From: Methanobacteriota archaeon | Lineage (GTDB): Archaea > Thermoplasmatota > E2 > JACPAO01 | Length of the DNA: 36,414 bases | Assembly (NCBI GenBank): GCA_016180755.1 | Contig: JACPAO010000064.1 | Span: forward strand, 1 to 36,414 | Direction of reading: 5' to 3' | Part shown: positions 1 to 7,346 of the stretch, in pieces | Position numbering within the stretch: the stretch's first letter is position 1 | Layout: each line of letters opens with the position of its first letter | The notes under the pieces: model-generated | What the model was told of the DNA's origin: nothing | The model's input: only the letters and a program-made list of their open reading frames with translations | The model's database searches: none | Position numbers and translations under genes: made by a program

Positions 1-812
1 CGGAAGAGCCGCGTCCACCGCTCGAGGAAAGGCTTCCGGAAGGCCGGGTCCTGCATCGCCCAGACCACAAGGGCCGGCTTCGACGCGAGCTTCGAGAGGC
101 CCGCCTCGATGCGATCCATCGTCGCCCAAGACTCGTGGTCCGGGTGATCTGTGGGAGGGATCATCTGGGCGAACCGGGCGACGCCCGTGCGGTCGGCGGG
201 CGTGGGGTGCGGCGCCCGGTACGGGGCGAGGTCCCGGTCGTTCTTTTTTTGCGCCTTCCCGATGAAGATCTCGGTGAAGACGTTCTTCTTCGTGGCGCGA
301 CGCCAGCCGCCCTTTCCGAGGACGAGGAACCGGAAGAGCCAAGGGAGCTTCATGGGCGGGTCGCGCACGAACGCCCACGTGTTGAACACGACGCAGCCCG
401 CGACCCGTTCGGGATGCGCCGTCGCCCACCCCATGCCGATCGGTCCGCCCCAGTCCTGGACCACGGGGACGACGTTCCGCGCCTTGAGGTGCGCAAGGAG
501 CTTCGTGAGGTTCTCGATGTGGCGGTCGAGCGAGTAGTACGCGGGGTCGCGAGGCTTGTCGCTTCGGCCGAAGCCGACGTAGTCGGGGACCACGACGCGA
601 TGGTGGCGGGCAAGCGGGCGGATGAAGTCGCGGTACAGGTAGCCCCACGTGGGGTTGCCGTGGAGCAGGAGGAACGTGACCGGCGCGTCCCGCGGGCCTT
701 CGTCCACGTACGCCATCTTGACGCCGCCCCCCACGTCGAGCCGCTGGCTTCGCCAGGGGAAGCGCCCTTCGAAGTCGCCCTCGACGTCGAGTCCGGTGTA
801 GACGCGGGCCAT
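1..812 (-). CDS. Haloalkane dehalogenase-like alpha/beta hydrolase (C-terminus beyond window)
   Basis: I translated this frame by hand from the ATG at 812; it stays open to the window edge, giving about 270 residues. It is an alpha/beta-hydrolase of the haloalkane dehalogenase type. HGNPTWGYLYR at residues 51-61 is the oxyanion/halide region (Asn53), and QDWGG at 119-123 is the nucleophile elbow with Asp120 as nucleophile followed by Trp121. An Asp in WAMQDP near residue 255 could be the catalytic acid. The catalytic His should lie outside the window. Family members hydrolyse haloalkanes through an Asp ester, but close relatives include epoxide hydrolases, so the substrate is open. The gene is divergent from the phosphoesterase, with a TATA-like element about 25 bp upstream, so it is probably leaderless. 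It contains the first A7 tract (244-250), coding Gln-Lys-Lys. Confidence 0.8.
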   Translation of the reverse strand, partial: MARVYTGLDVEGDFEGRFPWRSQRLDVGGGVKMAYVDEGPRDAPVTFLLLHGNPTWGYLYRDFIRPLARHHRVVVPDYVGFGRSDKPRDPAYYSLDRHIENLTKLLAHLKARNVVPVVQDWGGPIGMGWATAHPERVAGCVVFNTWAFVRDPPMKLPWLFRFLVLGKGGWRRATKKNVFTEIFIGKAQKKNDRDLAPYRAPHPTPADRTGVARFAQMIPPTDHPDHESWATMDRIEAGLSKLASKPALVVWAMQDPAFRKPFLERWTRLF

Positions 813-832
813 GGACGTCCGCGATGCGACGC

Positions 833-842
833 ATCTAGATAA
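833..842. promoter_or_regulatory. Palindromic TATA-like element between divergent genes
   Basis: The palindrome ATCTAGAT followed by AA sits in the 53-bp gap between the divergent hydrolase (start 812) and phosphoesterase (start 866). It is about 25 bp from one start and 30 bp from the other, the spacing expected for archaeal TATA boxes of leaderless transcripts, so it may serve both directions. Confidence 0.4.
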
Positions 843-865
843 CGGGGACGCGGGTTGAGGGGAGG

Positions 866-1660
866 ATGCGTCTTCTGGTCCTTTCGGACCTCCACGTGGA
901 CTACCCCCAGAACATGCAACGGGCGCGGTCCATCGCCGACGCCTTCCTGAGGGAGGACGCCGAGGCGCTCGTGATCGCGGGCGACGTGAGCCACAAGCCC
1001 GACCAGATCGAGGCGGCCCTGCGGCTCTTCGACGGCTTCGGCGGGCCGCGCCTCTTCGTACCCGGCAACCACGACGTATGGGTCGTGCGCGGCCCGCCCG
1101 AGGACAGCTGGCAGAAGCTCGACCTCGTCGACGACGTCTGCCGCCGGAGCGGCTTCCACAACCTCGAGCGCCGGAACGCGACGGTCGGGCCCTTCACGTT
1201 CGTCGGGACCATGGGCTGGTACGATTATTCCTTCGCGAGCCCGGCCCTCGCCCTCCGCGAACAGGATTACGCCCGGAAGACCTGGCACGACCTCACCTAC
1301 ATGGACGCCAAGTACGCGAAGTGGGGAGAGCCGGACGCCGACGTTGCCGCGTGGTTCACCGCGGCCGTCCGCAAGCGGCTCCACGCGGCGGAAGGCCCCG
1401 TCGTCTTCGTCTCACATCACGTGCCGCTCGAGGAGCTTGTCCTTCGGCGCGGGCATGCGAGCTGGGACTTCTTCAACGCCTACATGGGTTCGCGGGAACT
1501 CGAGCACGTCGTCCGGACCGCGGGCGTCTCGCGGTTCGTCTTCGGCCACACCCACCGTCCCGTCACGTTCATCGGGCCGCAACGGTTCGTCATCAACAAT
1601 CCGCTTGGCTATCCACGCGAGGCGCTCAACCCGGTGCGGACGTCGTTTGACGTGACCTAG
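866..1660 (+). CDS. Calcineurin-like metallophosphoesterase
   Basis: This 264-residue protein has the metal-binding motifs of the calcineurin-like phosphoesterase superfamily in order: DLH at residues 8-10, GD at 39-40, GNHD at 67-70, SHH at 183-185 and GHTH at 227-230. These coordinate a two-metal centre that hydrolyses phosphomono- or diesters; the substrate cannot be told from sequence. No signal peptide or membrane segment is present, so it is probably cytoplasmic. The ATG at 866 follows a purine-rich GAGGGGAGG and lies about 30 bp from a TATA-like element. The gene is convergent with aguA, with only 7 bp between the two stops. Confidence 0.85.
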   Translation: MRLLVLSDLHVDYPQNMQRARSIADAFLREDAEALVIAGDVSHKPDQIEAALRLFDGFGGPRLFVPGNHDVWVVRGPPEDSWQKLDLVDDVCRRSGFHNLERRNATVGPFTFVGTMGWYDYSFASPALALREQDYARKTWHDLTYMDAKYAKWGEPDADVAAWFTAAVRKRLHAAEGPVVFVSHHVPLEELVLRRGHASWDFFNAYMGSRELEHVVRTAGVSRFVFGHTHRPVTFIGPQRFVINNPLGYPREALNPVRTSFDVT

Positions 1661-1667
1661 GGTGCGG

Positions 1668-2723
1668 TCAGACCGCTGCCGGTTGCTGCTGGCTGACGCA
1701 GTGGATCGTGCCCATCCCCCAGACGAGGTCCTCGCAGCGGATCGGTACGACCTTCCGTCCGGGCAGGCGCTCGCCGAGGACGGCGGCGGCCCTCCGGTCG
1801 TTGGGGTGGCCGAAGGCCGGGACGAGGGCGACCTTGTTTCCGATGTAGAAATTGGCGTAGCTCGCGGGAAGCGGTTCCCCGTCGTCGGTCGCGACGCGGC
1901 CGGGCATCGGGAGCGGGACGATGCGGAAGGGTTTCCCACGGGCGTCGCGCATCGCCTTGAGCGCGGCGAGGTTCTTCTCGAGGATCGCGTGGTTCGGCTC
2001 GGCCTCGTCGGGCTCGACGGCGGCGACGATCGTGTTCGCGTCCGTGAACCGGGCGATGTCGTCGATGTGGCCGTCGGTGTCGTCGCCGACGATGCCCTCG
2101 TGGAGCCAGAGGACCTGTTCGACGCCCAGGTGGTCGCGAAGGGCGGCCTCGATGGCGGGCCGGCGAAGCGTGGGGTTCCGGTTCTTGTTGAGAAGGCACT
2201 GCTCGGTCGTGAGCACCGTCCCCGCCCCGTTCACCTCGATCGAGCCTCCCTCCATGACGAGGCCCGGGGTGAAGCGGCGCAGGCGCTGGATCGTGGGGAG
2301 GCGCTCGGGGATGCCGTCGTCCGGAAGGAGCGTGTCGTACTTGCCCCCCCAGGCGTTGAAGCGCCAGCGGTTGTAGGCGACCTCGTGTTTGTTTTTTTGT
2401 CCGCCCTTCACGAAGTTCGGCCCGTAGTCACGGATCCACGAGTCCGCCGTGCGCACGCGGTGGAAGGCGACGTTGTCGACACCCTCGTCGCGCAGGCGCT
2501 TCCTCACCTTCGCCTCCGACGCGGCGTCATCGACGAGGAGGTCGACCCGCTCGTGGGGCGTGAGGGCCCGCATCATCTCGACGAACGCGGCCTCCGCCTT
2601 CGGCACCCGGTCGGGCCACGTGACGGGGTCCTTCGGCCAGGCGAGCCACGTCGCCTCGTGGGGCTCCCACTCGGCCGGCATGGAGAATCCCAGCTCGCGC
2701 GGGGTCGGCGCCAACGGGATCAC
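1668..2723 (-). CDS. aguA: Agmatine deiminase (agmatine iminohydrolase)
   Basis: This 351-residue enzyme of the porphyromonas-type peptidyl-arginine deiminase / agmatine deiminase family converts agmatine to N-carbamoylputrescine and ammonia. Visible signatures are WIRDYGPNF (residues 96-104), FNAWGGKYD (122-130), EGGS (158-161), GDDTDGHIDD (213-222, with the catalytic His219) and the C-terminal GMGTIHC with nucleophile Cys342. The start is a GTG at 2723 that overlaps the TGA of the upstream amidase (sequence GTGA), so translation is probably coupled. This cuts off about 130 upstream codons that are only a shadow of aguB. With aguB it forms the two-step agmatine-to-putrescine route. It carries an A7 tract at 2392-2398 coding Gln-Lys-Asn. 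Confidence 0.93.
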   Translation of the reverse strand: MIPLAPTPRELGFSMPAEWEPHEATWLAWPKDPVTWPDRVPKAEAAFVEMMRALTPHERVDLLVDDAASEAKVRKRLRDEGVDNVAFHRVRTADSWIRDYGPNFVKGGQKNKHEVAYNRWRFNAWGGKYDTLLPDDGIPERLPTIQRLRRFTPGLVMEGGSIEVNGAGTVLTTEQCLLNKNRNPTLRRPAIEAALRDHLGVEQVLWLHEGIVGDDTDGHIDDIARFTDANTIVAAVEPDEAEPNHAILEKNLAALKAMRDARGKPFRIVPLPMPGRVATDDGEPLPASYANFYIGNKVALVPAFGHPNDRRAAAVLGERLPGRKVVPIRCEDLVWGMGTIHCVSQQQPAAV

Positions 2724-3619
2724 GCGTCCATGAACCGCTGCGTGATGGGGCCGTAGGCGTCGATCCGGCGGTCCCGGAGGAAGGGCCAGCCGTGGCGGAA
2801 GCGCTCGATGTCGCCGAGGTCGCAGTCCGCGTACAGGATCTCCTCGTTCGCCTCGCTCGCCTTCGCGACGACCTCGCCGAAGGGGTTGGCGACGAAGCTG
2901 TGGCCCCAGAAGTCGAGCTCGCCCTCGCGGCCGACGCGGTTGGGCACGGCGACGAAGACGCCGTTCGCGACGGCGTGCGAGCGCTGGATCGTCTGCCAGG
3001 CGTCGTGCTGCGCGACCTGGTGCTCCTTCTCGCCGATCCAGGTGCCGATCGCCGTCGGGTAGAAGAGGATCTGCGCGCCCTGCAGCGCCGTGAGTCGGGC
3101 CGCCTCGGGGTACCACTGGTCCCAGCAGACGAGGACCCCGATGCGCCCGAAGCGCGTGTCGAATGCCTTGAAGCCGAGGTCGCCGGGCGCGAAGTAGAAC
3201 TTCTCGTAGAACCGGGGGTCCTCCGGGATGTGCATCTTCCGGTACTTGCCGACGAGGGACCCGTCGGCGTCGATCACGACCGCCGTGTTGTGGTAGAGCC
3301 CCTGCGCCCGCTTCTCGAAGAGGCTCGCGACGATGACGACGCCCTGCTTCTTCGCTGCGTCGGAGAGCCGTTTCGTCGTCGGCCCGGGGATCGTCTCCGC
3401 GAGCGCGAAGTTCCGTGGGTCCTCTGTCTGGCAGAAATACTGGGACCGGAAGAGCTCCTGCAGGCAGACGATCTTGGCGCCCTTCTTCGCCGCCTCCTTG
3501 ATGCGTTCGAGGGCTTTCCCAAGGTTCGCGTCGGGGTCGGGGCCGCAGTGCATCTGCACGAGCGCCACGCGGACGGGACCGCCATTGTTTTTTTGTAAAA
3601 CCTTCCTGTTCGAGGCCAA
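2720..3619 (-). CDS. aguB: N-carbamoylputrescine amidase (nitrilase superfamily)
   Basis: This nitrilase-superfamily amidase of about 299 residues hydrolyses N-carbamoylputrescine to putrescine, CO2 and ammonia, and is the partner of the downstream agmatine deiminase. The Glu-Lys-Cys triad is visible as LQELF (Glu55), KYRKMHIPEDP (Lys128) and LVCWDQWYPE (Cys165). The start is awkward: no in-frame ATG precedes the first beta-strand (VRVALVQM). The TTG at 3619 lies 29 bp from a TATA-like CTAAAAGG, so a leaderless TTG start is my choice; a GTG inside VRVAL is the alternative. The N-terminal extension encodes Gln-Lys-Asn on an A7 tract (3588-3594). The stop overlaps the aguA start. Confidence 0.9.
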   Translation of the reverse strand: MASNRKVLQKNNGGPVRVALVQMHCGPDPDANLGKALERIKEAAKKGAKIVCLQELFRSQYFCQTEDPRNFALAETIPGPTTKRLSDAAKKQGVVIVASLFEKRAQGLYHNTAVVIDADGSLVGKYRKMHIPEDPRFYEKFYFAPGDLGFKAFDTRFGRIGVLVCWDQWYPEAARLTALQGAQILFYPTAIGTWIGEKEHQVAQHDAWQTIQRSHAVANGVFVAVPNRVGREGELDFWGHSFVANPFGEVVAKASEANEEILYADCDLGDIERFRHGWPFLRDRRIDAYGPITQRFMDA

Positions 3620-3643
3620 GGCGGCCGGTGAGAGAGGGCGGCG

Positions 3644-3651
3644 CCTTTTAG
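3644..3651 (-). promoter_or_regulatory. TATA box of aguB-aguA
   Basis: CTAAAAGG on the minus strand is centred about 29 bp upstream of the TTG at 3619. It supports a leaderless aguBA transcript and is the main argument for that start. Confidence 0.45.
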
Positions 3652-3680
3652 CTTTCGCCCGGCGCCGATGCGCTTTGCCC

Positions 3681-3971
3681 TCAACGGTCCGGAGGCATCG
3701 CCCGGGCGGGGACCTGGAAGCCTTGGGCCGCCGCGGTCCGCTCTACGACGATGGGCGCGGCGGCCTTCTGTTCCGCCGCCCAGGCCGTGATTGCGAGCAT
3801 CGGGCCGACGAAGAAGGCCTTTCCCAAGAAGTACACGCCCAGTGCGGACCAAACGACACCTTCTTGGTCGTCGCCCCAGCCCGTCTCGTTGAGTAGCCAT
3901 ACCCCGGCGCCCGCGCAGGCAACGCTCGCGAGCGCGCCGAACACCGACCCGATGACGAAGACCCTGCCCAC
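3681..3971 (-). CDS. Small two-TM membrane protein, function unknown
   Basis: This predicted protein of about 96 residues has two hydrophobic segments: residues 3-26 (from VFVIGSVFGAL) and about 42-65 (VVWSALGVYFLGKAFFVGPM). Between them is a short acidic loop (GWGDDQEG), and the tail is polar. The open frame runs much further upstream, but those codons are the shadow of the divergent regulator, so I start at the GTG at 3971. An AT-rich element at 4006-4015 could be its promoter. No family was recognised. Confidence 0.55.
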   Translation of the reverse strand: MGRVFVIGSVFGALASVACAGAGVWLLNETGWGDDQEGVVWSALGVYFLGKAFFVGPMLAITAWAAEQKAAAPIVVERTAAAQGFQVPARAMPPDR

Positions 3972-4028
3972 GCCGCACCTTCGCCACCCCGACCGGGCCG
4001 GCGCTACATCAAATCTGCCCCCCGGCGC

Positions 4029-4099
4029 GTTTATTAGCCCGGCCGGCGACGCCCGGGCGGCATGCGAAGCGGTAAGCGTCCGTCCAGTCTCCTTATCTT
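4029..4099 (+). promoter_or_regulatory. Two TATA boxes ahead of the regulator gene
   Basis: TTTATTAG at 4029-4036 lies about 29 bp before an ATG at 4062, and CTTATCTT at 4092-4099 lies about 30 bp before the in-frame ATG at 4125. Each could produce a leaderless mRNA, giving two protein forms that differ by a 21-residue basic N-terminal extension. Confidence 0.45.
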
Positions 4100-4124
4100 G
4101 GGCGTACGCACTCGTCGGTCTACC

Positions 4125-5450
4125 ATGCGAACGCACTGGATCTGGCCCCTCCTCGTGGGCCTTCTGTTGGTCCCGACCGCGAACGCCGGCTCCACGCTCG
4201 AGGACGAGTCCGTCCTTGCGGGGCCCGACTTCGTCGAACTCGAGGTCAGCGAGGTGGCCGACGGGGCCGAGGGCGCCTCCTGGTACAACCGAATGGACCT
4301 CGACGGTGATGGCACAGCGACCGAGCAGGAGACGTCGAAATGGTCGTTGGCGTGGAAGCTCGACGCGGCGGACGTGCCATCCTGCTTCGTAGGGTTCTCC
4401 TACGCGACCCTGGGCGGCGACGCGCCGATCGGCTTCGCCTCCGTGCGCAGGTCGGCCCTCACGTGGGAAAAGGACGGAGCGCACGCGGTGGGGCTCCTGA
4501 CCGTCGTCCGGCTCCAGTACGCCGCCACCTCCGGCGACGAATACAACGCCGCCCTCCACCTCTGGGAGCGCGACCAAGTGGAATCCGCGTACCGGTGCGT
4601 GACCGGCCGCGGCCACCGCCTGTTCGAGCACGAGGGGCCTCCGACGGTGATCCTCGATGTTTGGACCCCGCCCGGCGTCGAGATCGCCAAGCGCAGCGTC
4701 CACCCCTCGGAGTTCCGCGACAACTACTGCGACTGCAGCTCGACGGTCGTGTACGCCGACGCGTGCAACACCACGACCGGCGAATGCACGCATTCCGACC
4801 GCGAGCCCGAGACCACCTTCTATACCGTCCTCCAGTTCCGGCGCGATGGGATCGCGAAGGCCTACACGAACGAGATCCGCTTCCACGTGGGGCCCGCGTC
4901 GACGGACTGGTCCGCGATCCTTCTCGCGACGACCGGCCTCGGGGCCCTCGGGGTCGCGGCGCGCGTCACGTTCTCCGACTGGGGTCGCTTCAAGTTCCTT
5001 CCCTTCGTCCCGTTCTTCACGCGCATCACGAAGGCCAAGGCCCTCGAGCACGACCTGCGCGACGCCCTCAACACCTACGTCGCCGAGAACCCCGGCGCGT
5101 CCTTCGGCGAGATGCGGCGCCATTTCAGCGTGGGTCACGGGACCCTCATCCACCACCTTCGCGTCCTCAAGGAGCAAGGCTTCGTCTCGATGCGTCGGGA
5201 CAAGCTCAAGGCCCGCTTCTACAAGGTCGGCTTCCCGCTTCCCTCGACGCCGACGCTGAGCGACGAGCAGGCGCAACTCCTTCGCCTCGTCCAGGGCGAG
5301 CCCGGGCTGCGCCAAGTGGACCTCGCGGGGCGCGTCGGCCTCGCCCGGGAGAACGTGAAGTACCACCTCGGCGTCCTCGCCGAGGCGGGCCTTGTGCGCG
5401 TCGCGCCCGACGGACGGGCCCGGCGGTACTACCCCTCGGGCGCGAGTTGA
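4125..5450 (+). CDS. Membrane-anchored regulator: ectodomain, TM, tandem winged-helix
   Basis: This 441-residue protein reads as a one-component membrane regulator. Residues 1-21 are a signal peptide or first membrane segment (WPLLVGLLLVPTANA). The ectodomain runs to about 260 and contains a calcium-loop-like MDLDGDGTATEQE near 57-69 and a Cys cluster at 201-222. A TM segment lies at about 263-284 (ILLATTGLGALGVAA). Two cytoplasmic winged-helix domains follow at about 301-365 (recognition helix GHGTLIHHLRVL) and 378-441 (ARENVKYHLGVL). Such HTH domains bind DNA; the signal and targets are unknown. The ATG at 4125 begins the hydrophobic leader; the ATG at 4062 is an alternative. Its architecture matches the gene at 13388. 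Confidence 0.8.
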   Translation: MRTHWIWPLLVGLLLVPTANAGSTLEDESVLAGPDFVELEVSEVADGAEGASWYNRMDLDGDGTATEQETSKWSLAWKLDAADVPSCFVGFSYATLGGDAPIGFASVRRSALTWEKDGAHAVGLLTVVRLQYAATSGDEYNAALHLWERDQVESAYRCVTGRGHRLFEHEGPPTVILDVWTPPGVEIAKRSVHPSEFRDNYCDCSSTVVYADACNTTTGECTHSDREPETTFYTVLQFRRDGIAKAYTNEIRFHVGPASTDWSAILLATTGLGALGVAARVTFSDWGRFKFLPFVPFFTRITKAKALEHDLRDALNTYVAENPGASFGEMRRHFSVGHGTLIHHLRVLKEQGFVSMRRDKLKARFYKVGFPLPSTPTLSDEQAQLLRLVQGEPGLRQVDLAGRVGLARENVKYHLGVLAEAGLVRVAPDGRARRYYPSGAS

Positions 5451-5468
5451 GCCCGGCCGAGGGCGCGT

Positions 5469-5477
5469 CCTTTTACG
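5469..5477 (+). promoter_or_regulatory. TATA box of the four-TM protein gene
   Basis: CCTTTTACG lies 26 bp before the GTG at 5499, consistent with leaderless initiation. Confidence 0.4.
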
Positions 5478-5498
5478 CCCCGGGGCCGTGGCGGGACC

Positions 5499-5873
5499 GT
5501 GCGCCCCCTCGCGGTCACGGCCCTCACGCTCACCCCCCTGCTCGTTCCCGTCGCCTTCGGCGCGTTCCTCGCCGCCAACTGCGAGGACGATTGGTGCCCC
5601 GGCGCCCTCCTTGAACTCGGCGTCGAGTTGGTTGTGGCGGCCGCGGTCATCGCCTCGGCGCAGTGGATCCTCGCGGCCCACGGGCTGCCCGCTTGGCGCG
5701 CCGCGCTCGCCGCGTGGACCCTCGCCTTCGGCCTCGCCGCGTTCGTCTTCGCGGCGTCGCAGGCGTACGAGCGGGACTGGATGCCCGCGTTGGCCGCGGT
5801 CTGGACGGCCGCCGGGCTCCTCGTTGGGAGTTTTGTCCTAGGCGCCAGGCGGCGGCCCACCGCGGCCCCCTGA
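5499..5873 (+). CDS. Four-TM membrane protein, function unknown
   Basis: This 124-residue protein has about four hydrophobic helices: an N-terminal one (LAVTALTLTPLLVPVAFGAF), then one near 40-60, one near 67-87 and one near 97-117. An extracytoplasmic loop carries two cysteines (NCEDDWCPG), and the tail is short and basic (ARRRPT). The GTG start lies 26 bp downstream of a TATA-like CCTTTTACG. It follows the membrane-anchored regulator by 48 bp and could be its target or partner. No family was recognised. Confidence 0.55.
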   Translation: MRPLAVTALTLTPLLVPVAFGAFLAANCEDDWCPGALLELGVELVVAAAVIASAQWILAAHGLPAWRAALAAWTLAFGLAAFVFAASQAYERDWMPALAAVWTAAGLLVGSFVLGARRRPTAAP

Positions 5874-5932
5874 TCGTCCGTTCGACGTGCGTACTAGCAA
5901 ATTCTTCTAACCCGTGGGACGCGCGGCGCGGC

Positions 5933-6343
5933 GTGGGCGACTACGTGGCCTTGGCCTTCAACGTGCTCGCCGCGGGGGTCTTCCTTGCGGCGGGCGTCGC
6001 GCACTTTTCTCCCGTGGAGGCGCCGGAAGACGTGCTCCGGGTCGTCGATGAGTTCGCGCCGGCCCCTTGCACGATCGATTGGTGCACGCTCGACCCGCTT
6101 CCCGCGTCCATCGATGCCTCGGTCGACTCGGCCCCCCAGGACGAAGAGGCGAAGGACGACGCCCTAGCGGAGGCCGGAAATGCGACGGTCCTGGAGCCAC
6201 GCGTCCTTGACGAGATCCGCACGACCTTTCCGACCGAGCCCGACGAGCGGACGAAGGGCTGGGAGAAGAAGTGGGGTCGGCAAGGGTGGCGCCCCGGGCT
6301 GCTTCGCTTGCGGGACGTTTACGTCCCTGACGCGGACGCGTGA
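5933..6343 (+). CDS. Membrane-anchored small protein, function unknown
   Basis: This protein of about 136 residues begins with one hydrophobic segment (YVALAFNVLAAGVFLAAGVA), followed by a polar, acidic domain. The domain has a pair of cysteines (PCTIDWC), an acidic stretch (PQDEEAKDDALAEAG) and a basic/aromatic C-terminal part (KGWEKKWGRQGW). The GTG at 5933 is chosen because an AT-rich TATA candidate (5898-5909) lies about 30 bp upstream and the frame upstream is a shadow of the previous gene. Probably exported with an N-terminal anchor. No homologue recognised. Confidence 0.5.
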   Translation: MGDYVALAFNVLAAGVFLAAGVAHFSPVEAPEDVLRVVDEFAPAPCTIDWCTLDPLPASIDASVDSAPQDEEAKDDALAEAGNATVLEPRVLDEIRTTFPTEPDERTKGWEKKWGRQGWRPGLLRLRDVYVPDADA

Positions 6344-6461
6344 AACGGCGACGGAGTTTCGTCCCGGGACAACTTCGCGAAGGCCGCGAGGAACGTCCCA
6401 CAATCCTAGAATCCCGAACTAGGGTGTCCGCGGCCCACGCCTTAGGCCGGAGCGGGAATCG

Positions 6462-6914
6462 ATGATGGACCTCAACCACCCCAAACGCGCGCTTGCACTC
6501 GCGACCGCCGCCGTGACGCTCGTGGTCGCGGCGTTCGTCATGCCGGTGGCCTTCGGCCAGTCGCCGACGACGACGTCCCCCACCGCCACGACGACGTCCT
6601 GCCCGACGACATCCACGAGCGCCACGACTGCGACTGCCACCACCGCCACGTCGACGCCGGCCGGCACCCCTACTACGACAACTTCCACCACCACCTACGT
6701 CGCCTACCAGGGGACCGCCACGACGACGCCTTCGTGCCCCACGTCCGGTCCGACCAACATGACCGAACCGACCGACACGGGCTTCACGGGATTCCCGACG
6801 GATGACACGGGCGGATCCCCCGAGGGCGAGGGCGGCGCGCCGGCCCTTCTCTTGCCGATGGCGGCCCTGGCGGTCTTGGCCGTGGCCCTGGTCATCGAGC
6901 GGCGAAAGCGGTGA
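6462..6914 (+). CDS. Thr-rich (mucin-like) surface protein with C-terminal membrane anchor
   Basis: This 150-residue protein has a signal peptide (residues about 8-32, ending VAFGQ), then a low-complexity Thr/Ser/Pro segment at about 34-90 with runs such as TTTSPTATTTS. An acidic Gly-rich linker with an NMT sequon follows, then a C-terminal hydrophobic helix (LLLPMAALAVLAVALVI) and a basic tail (ERRKR). This layout is typical of a heavily O-glycosylated stalk anchored in the membrane. It begins ATG ATG, so 6465 is an equal alternative start. Four cysteines flank the Thr region. Specific role unknown. Confidence 0.75.
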   Translation: MMDLNHPKRALALATAAVTLVVAAFVMPVAFGQSPTTTSPTATTTSCPTTSTSATTATATTATSTPAGTPTTTTSTTTYVAYQGTATTTPSCPTSGPTNMTEPTDTGFTGFPTDDTGGSPEGEGGAPALLLPMAALAVLAVALVIERRKR

Positions 6915-6964
6915 GGCGCGCGTTGCGCCTGCCCCGGCGCCCCCCCGGGGGAATGTTCCCGGGG
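6915..6964. repeat. Two GC-rich inverted repeats after the Thr-rich gene
   Basis: GGCGC/GCGCC (6915-6929) begins right after the stop, and CCCCGGGGGAA/TTCCCGGGG (6943-6953 and 6956-6964, two-base bulge) follows. They could form 3'-end hairpins. No T tract follows, so I do not call an intrinsic terminator. The rest of the gap to 7023 shows nothing else. Confidence 0.4.
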
Positions 6965-7023
6965 AGGCCCGGCCACCAGGAACGCGGGCCGGTCTTCGGG
7001 CGTCCGGTACTGACCAGGCCGAA

Positions 7024-7158
7024 TCAATCGTCGGCCTCGGCGTCGGCCATGGCCTTGAGCGTGCCGGGGCTCAACGACTCGAACAGCCTGATACGTTCGG
7101 CCGGGGCGAGTTTCCCGGGCTGATGCTTTCGGGCGTCGCGAGAGCCGGTCCCCGTCAC
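7024..7158 (-). CDS. Possible 44-residue leaderless small protein
   Basis: A GTG at 7158 opens a 45-codon frame whose C-terminal two thirds has natural codon choice and an amphipathic composition (AERIRLFESLSPGTLKAM, then an acidic end). An AACATATTC TATA-like element (7182-7193 on the minus strand) lies about 29 bp upstream, matching the leaderless spacing of neighbours. It lies just downstream of tRNA-Pro on the same strand. No family was recognised, and a chance ORF cannot be excluded. Confidence 0.4.
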   Translation of the reverse strand: MTGTGSRDARKHQPGKLAPAERIRLFESLSPGTLKAMADAEADD

Positions 7159-7181
7159 GAAGTCTGACTCGCGGCCGGCGG

Positions 7182-7193
7182 CGAATATGTTTC
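7182..7193 (-). promoter_or_regulatory. TATA box upstream of the small ORF
   Basis: AAACATATTC on the minus strand lies between the tRNA-Pro 3' end and the GTG at 7158, at leaderless spacing. Confidence 0.35.
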
Positions 7194-7230
7194 CCGTTGG
7201 CGGCCGACTACCCGCTCCCGCCGCGGAAAG

Positions 7231-7303
7231 TGGGTCTGTCCGGATTTGAACCGGAGTCTCATGGTCCCGAACCATGAAGTATACCAAGCTAGCCCACAGA
7301 CCC
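7231..7303 (-). tRNA. tRNA-Pro (CGG)
   Basis: The 73-nt minus-strand sequence folds as a tRNA. The acceptor stem GGGTCTG pairs with CAGACCC, with discriminator A. The anticodon stem CATGG/CCATG encloses the loop TTCGGGA, giving anticodon CGG (Pro). The T arm is TCCGG TTCAAAT CCGGA. CCA is not encoded and there is no intron. The D stem is weak: positions 10-25 and 11-24 pair (G.T and G-C), but 12-23 (C,A) and 13-22 (T,T) do not by my alignment. A TATA box (TTTAAA) lies about 38 bp upstream. Confidence 0.93.
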
Positions 7304-7340
7304 AGAACGAAGGGGGCGAAGGGCCCAAGATGGGACTTCG

Positions 7341-7346
7341 TTTAAA
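7341..7346 (-). promoter_or_regulatory. TATA box of tRNA-Pro, overlapping the upstream stop codon
   Basis: TTTAAA, about 38 bp upstream of the tRNA 5' end, fits a Pol promoter with a leader of about 12 nt. The TAA stop of the upstream minus-strand gene (7342-7344) lies inside this box. Confidence 0.55.

Noticed and set aside
3972-5681. Upstream extension of the small two-TM gene to 666 codons
   Set aside because: The extension is antisense to the regulator gene with winged-helix domains and shows shadow composition.
6560-6730. Short ACGACG/ACCACC repeats resembling a repeat array
   Set aside because: They are explained by Thr codons of the mucin-like segment. There are no spaced identical repeats, so this is not a CRISPR array.
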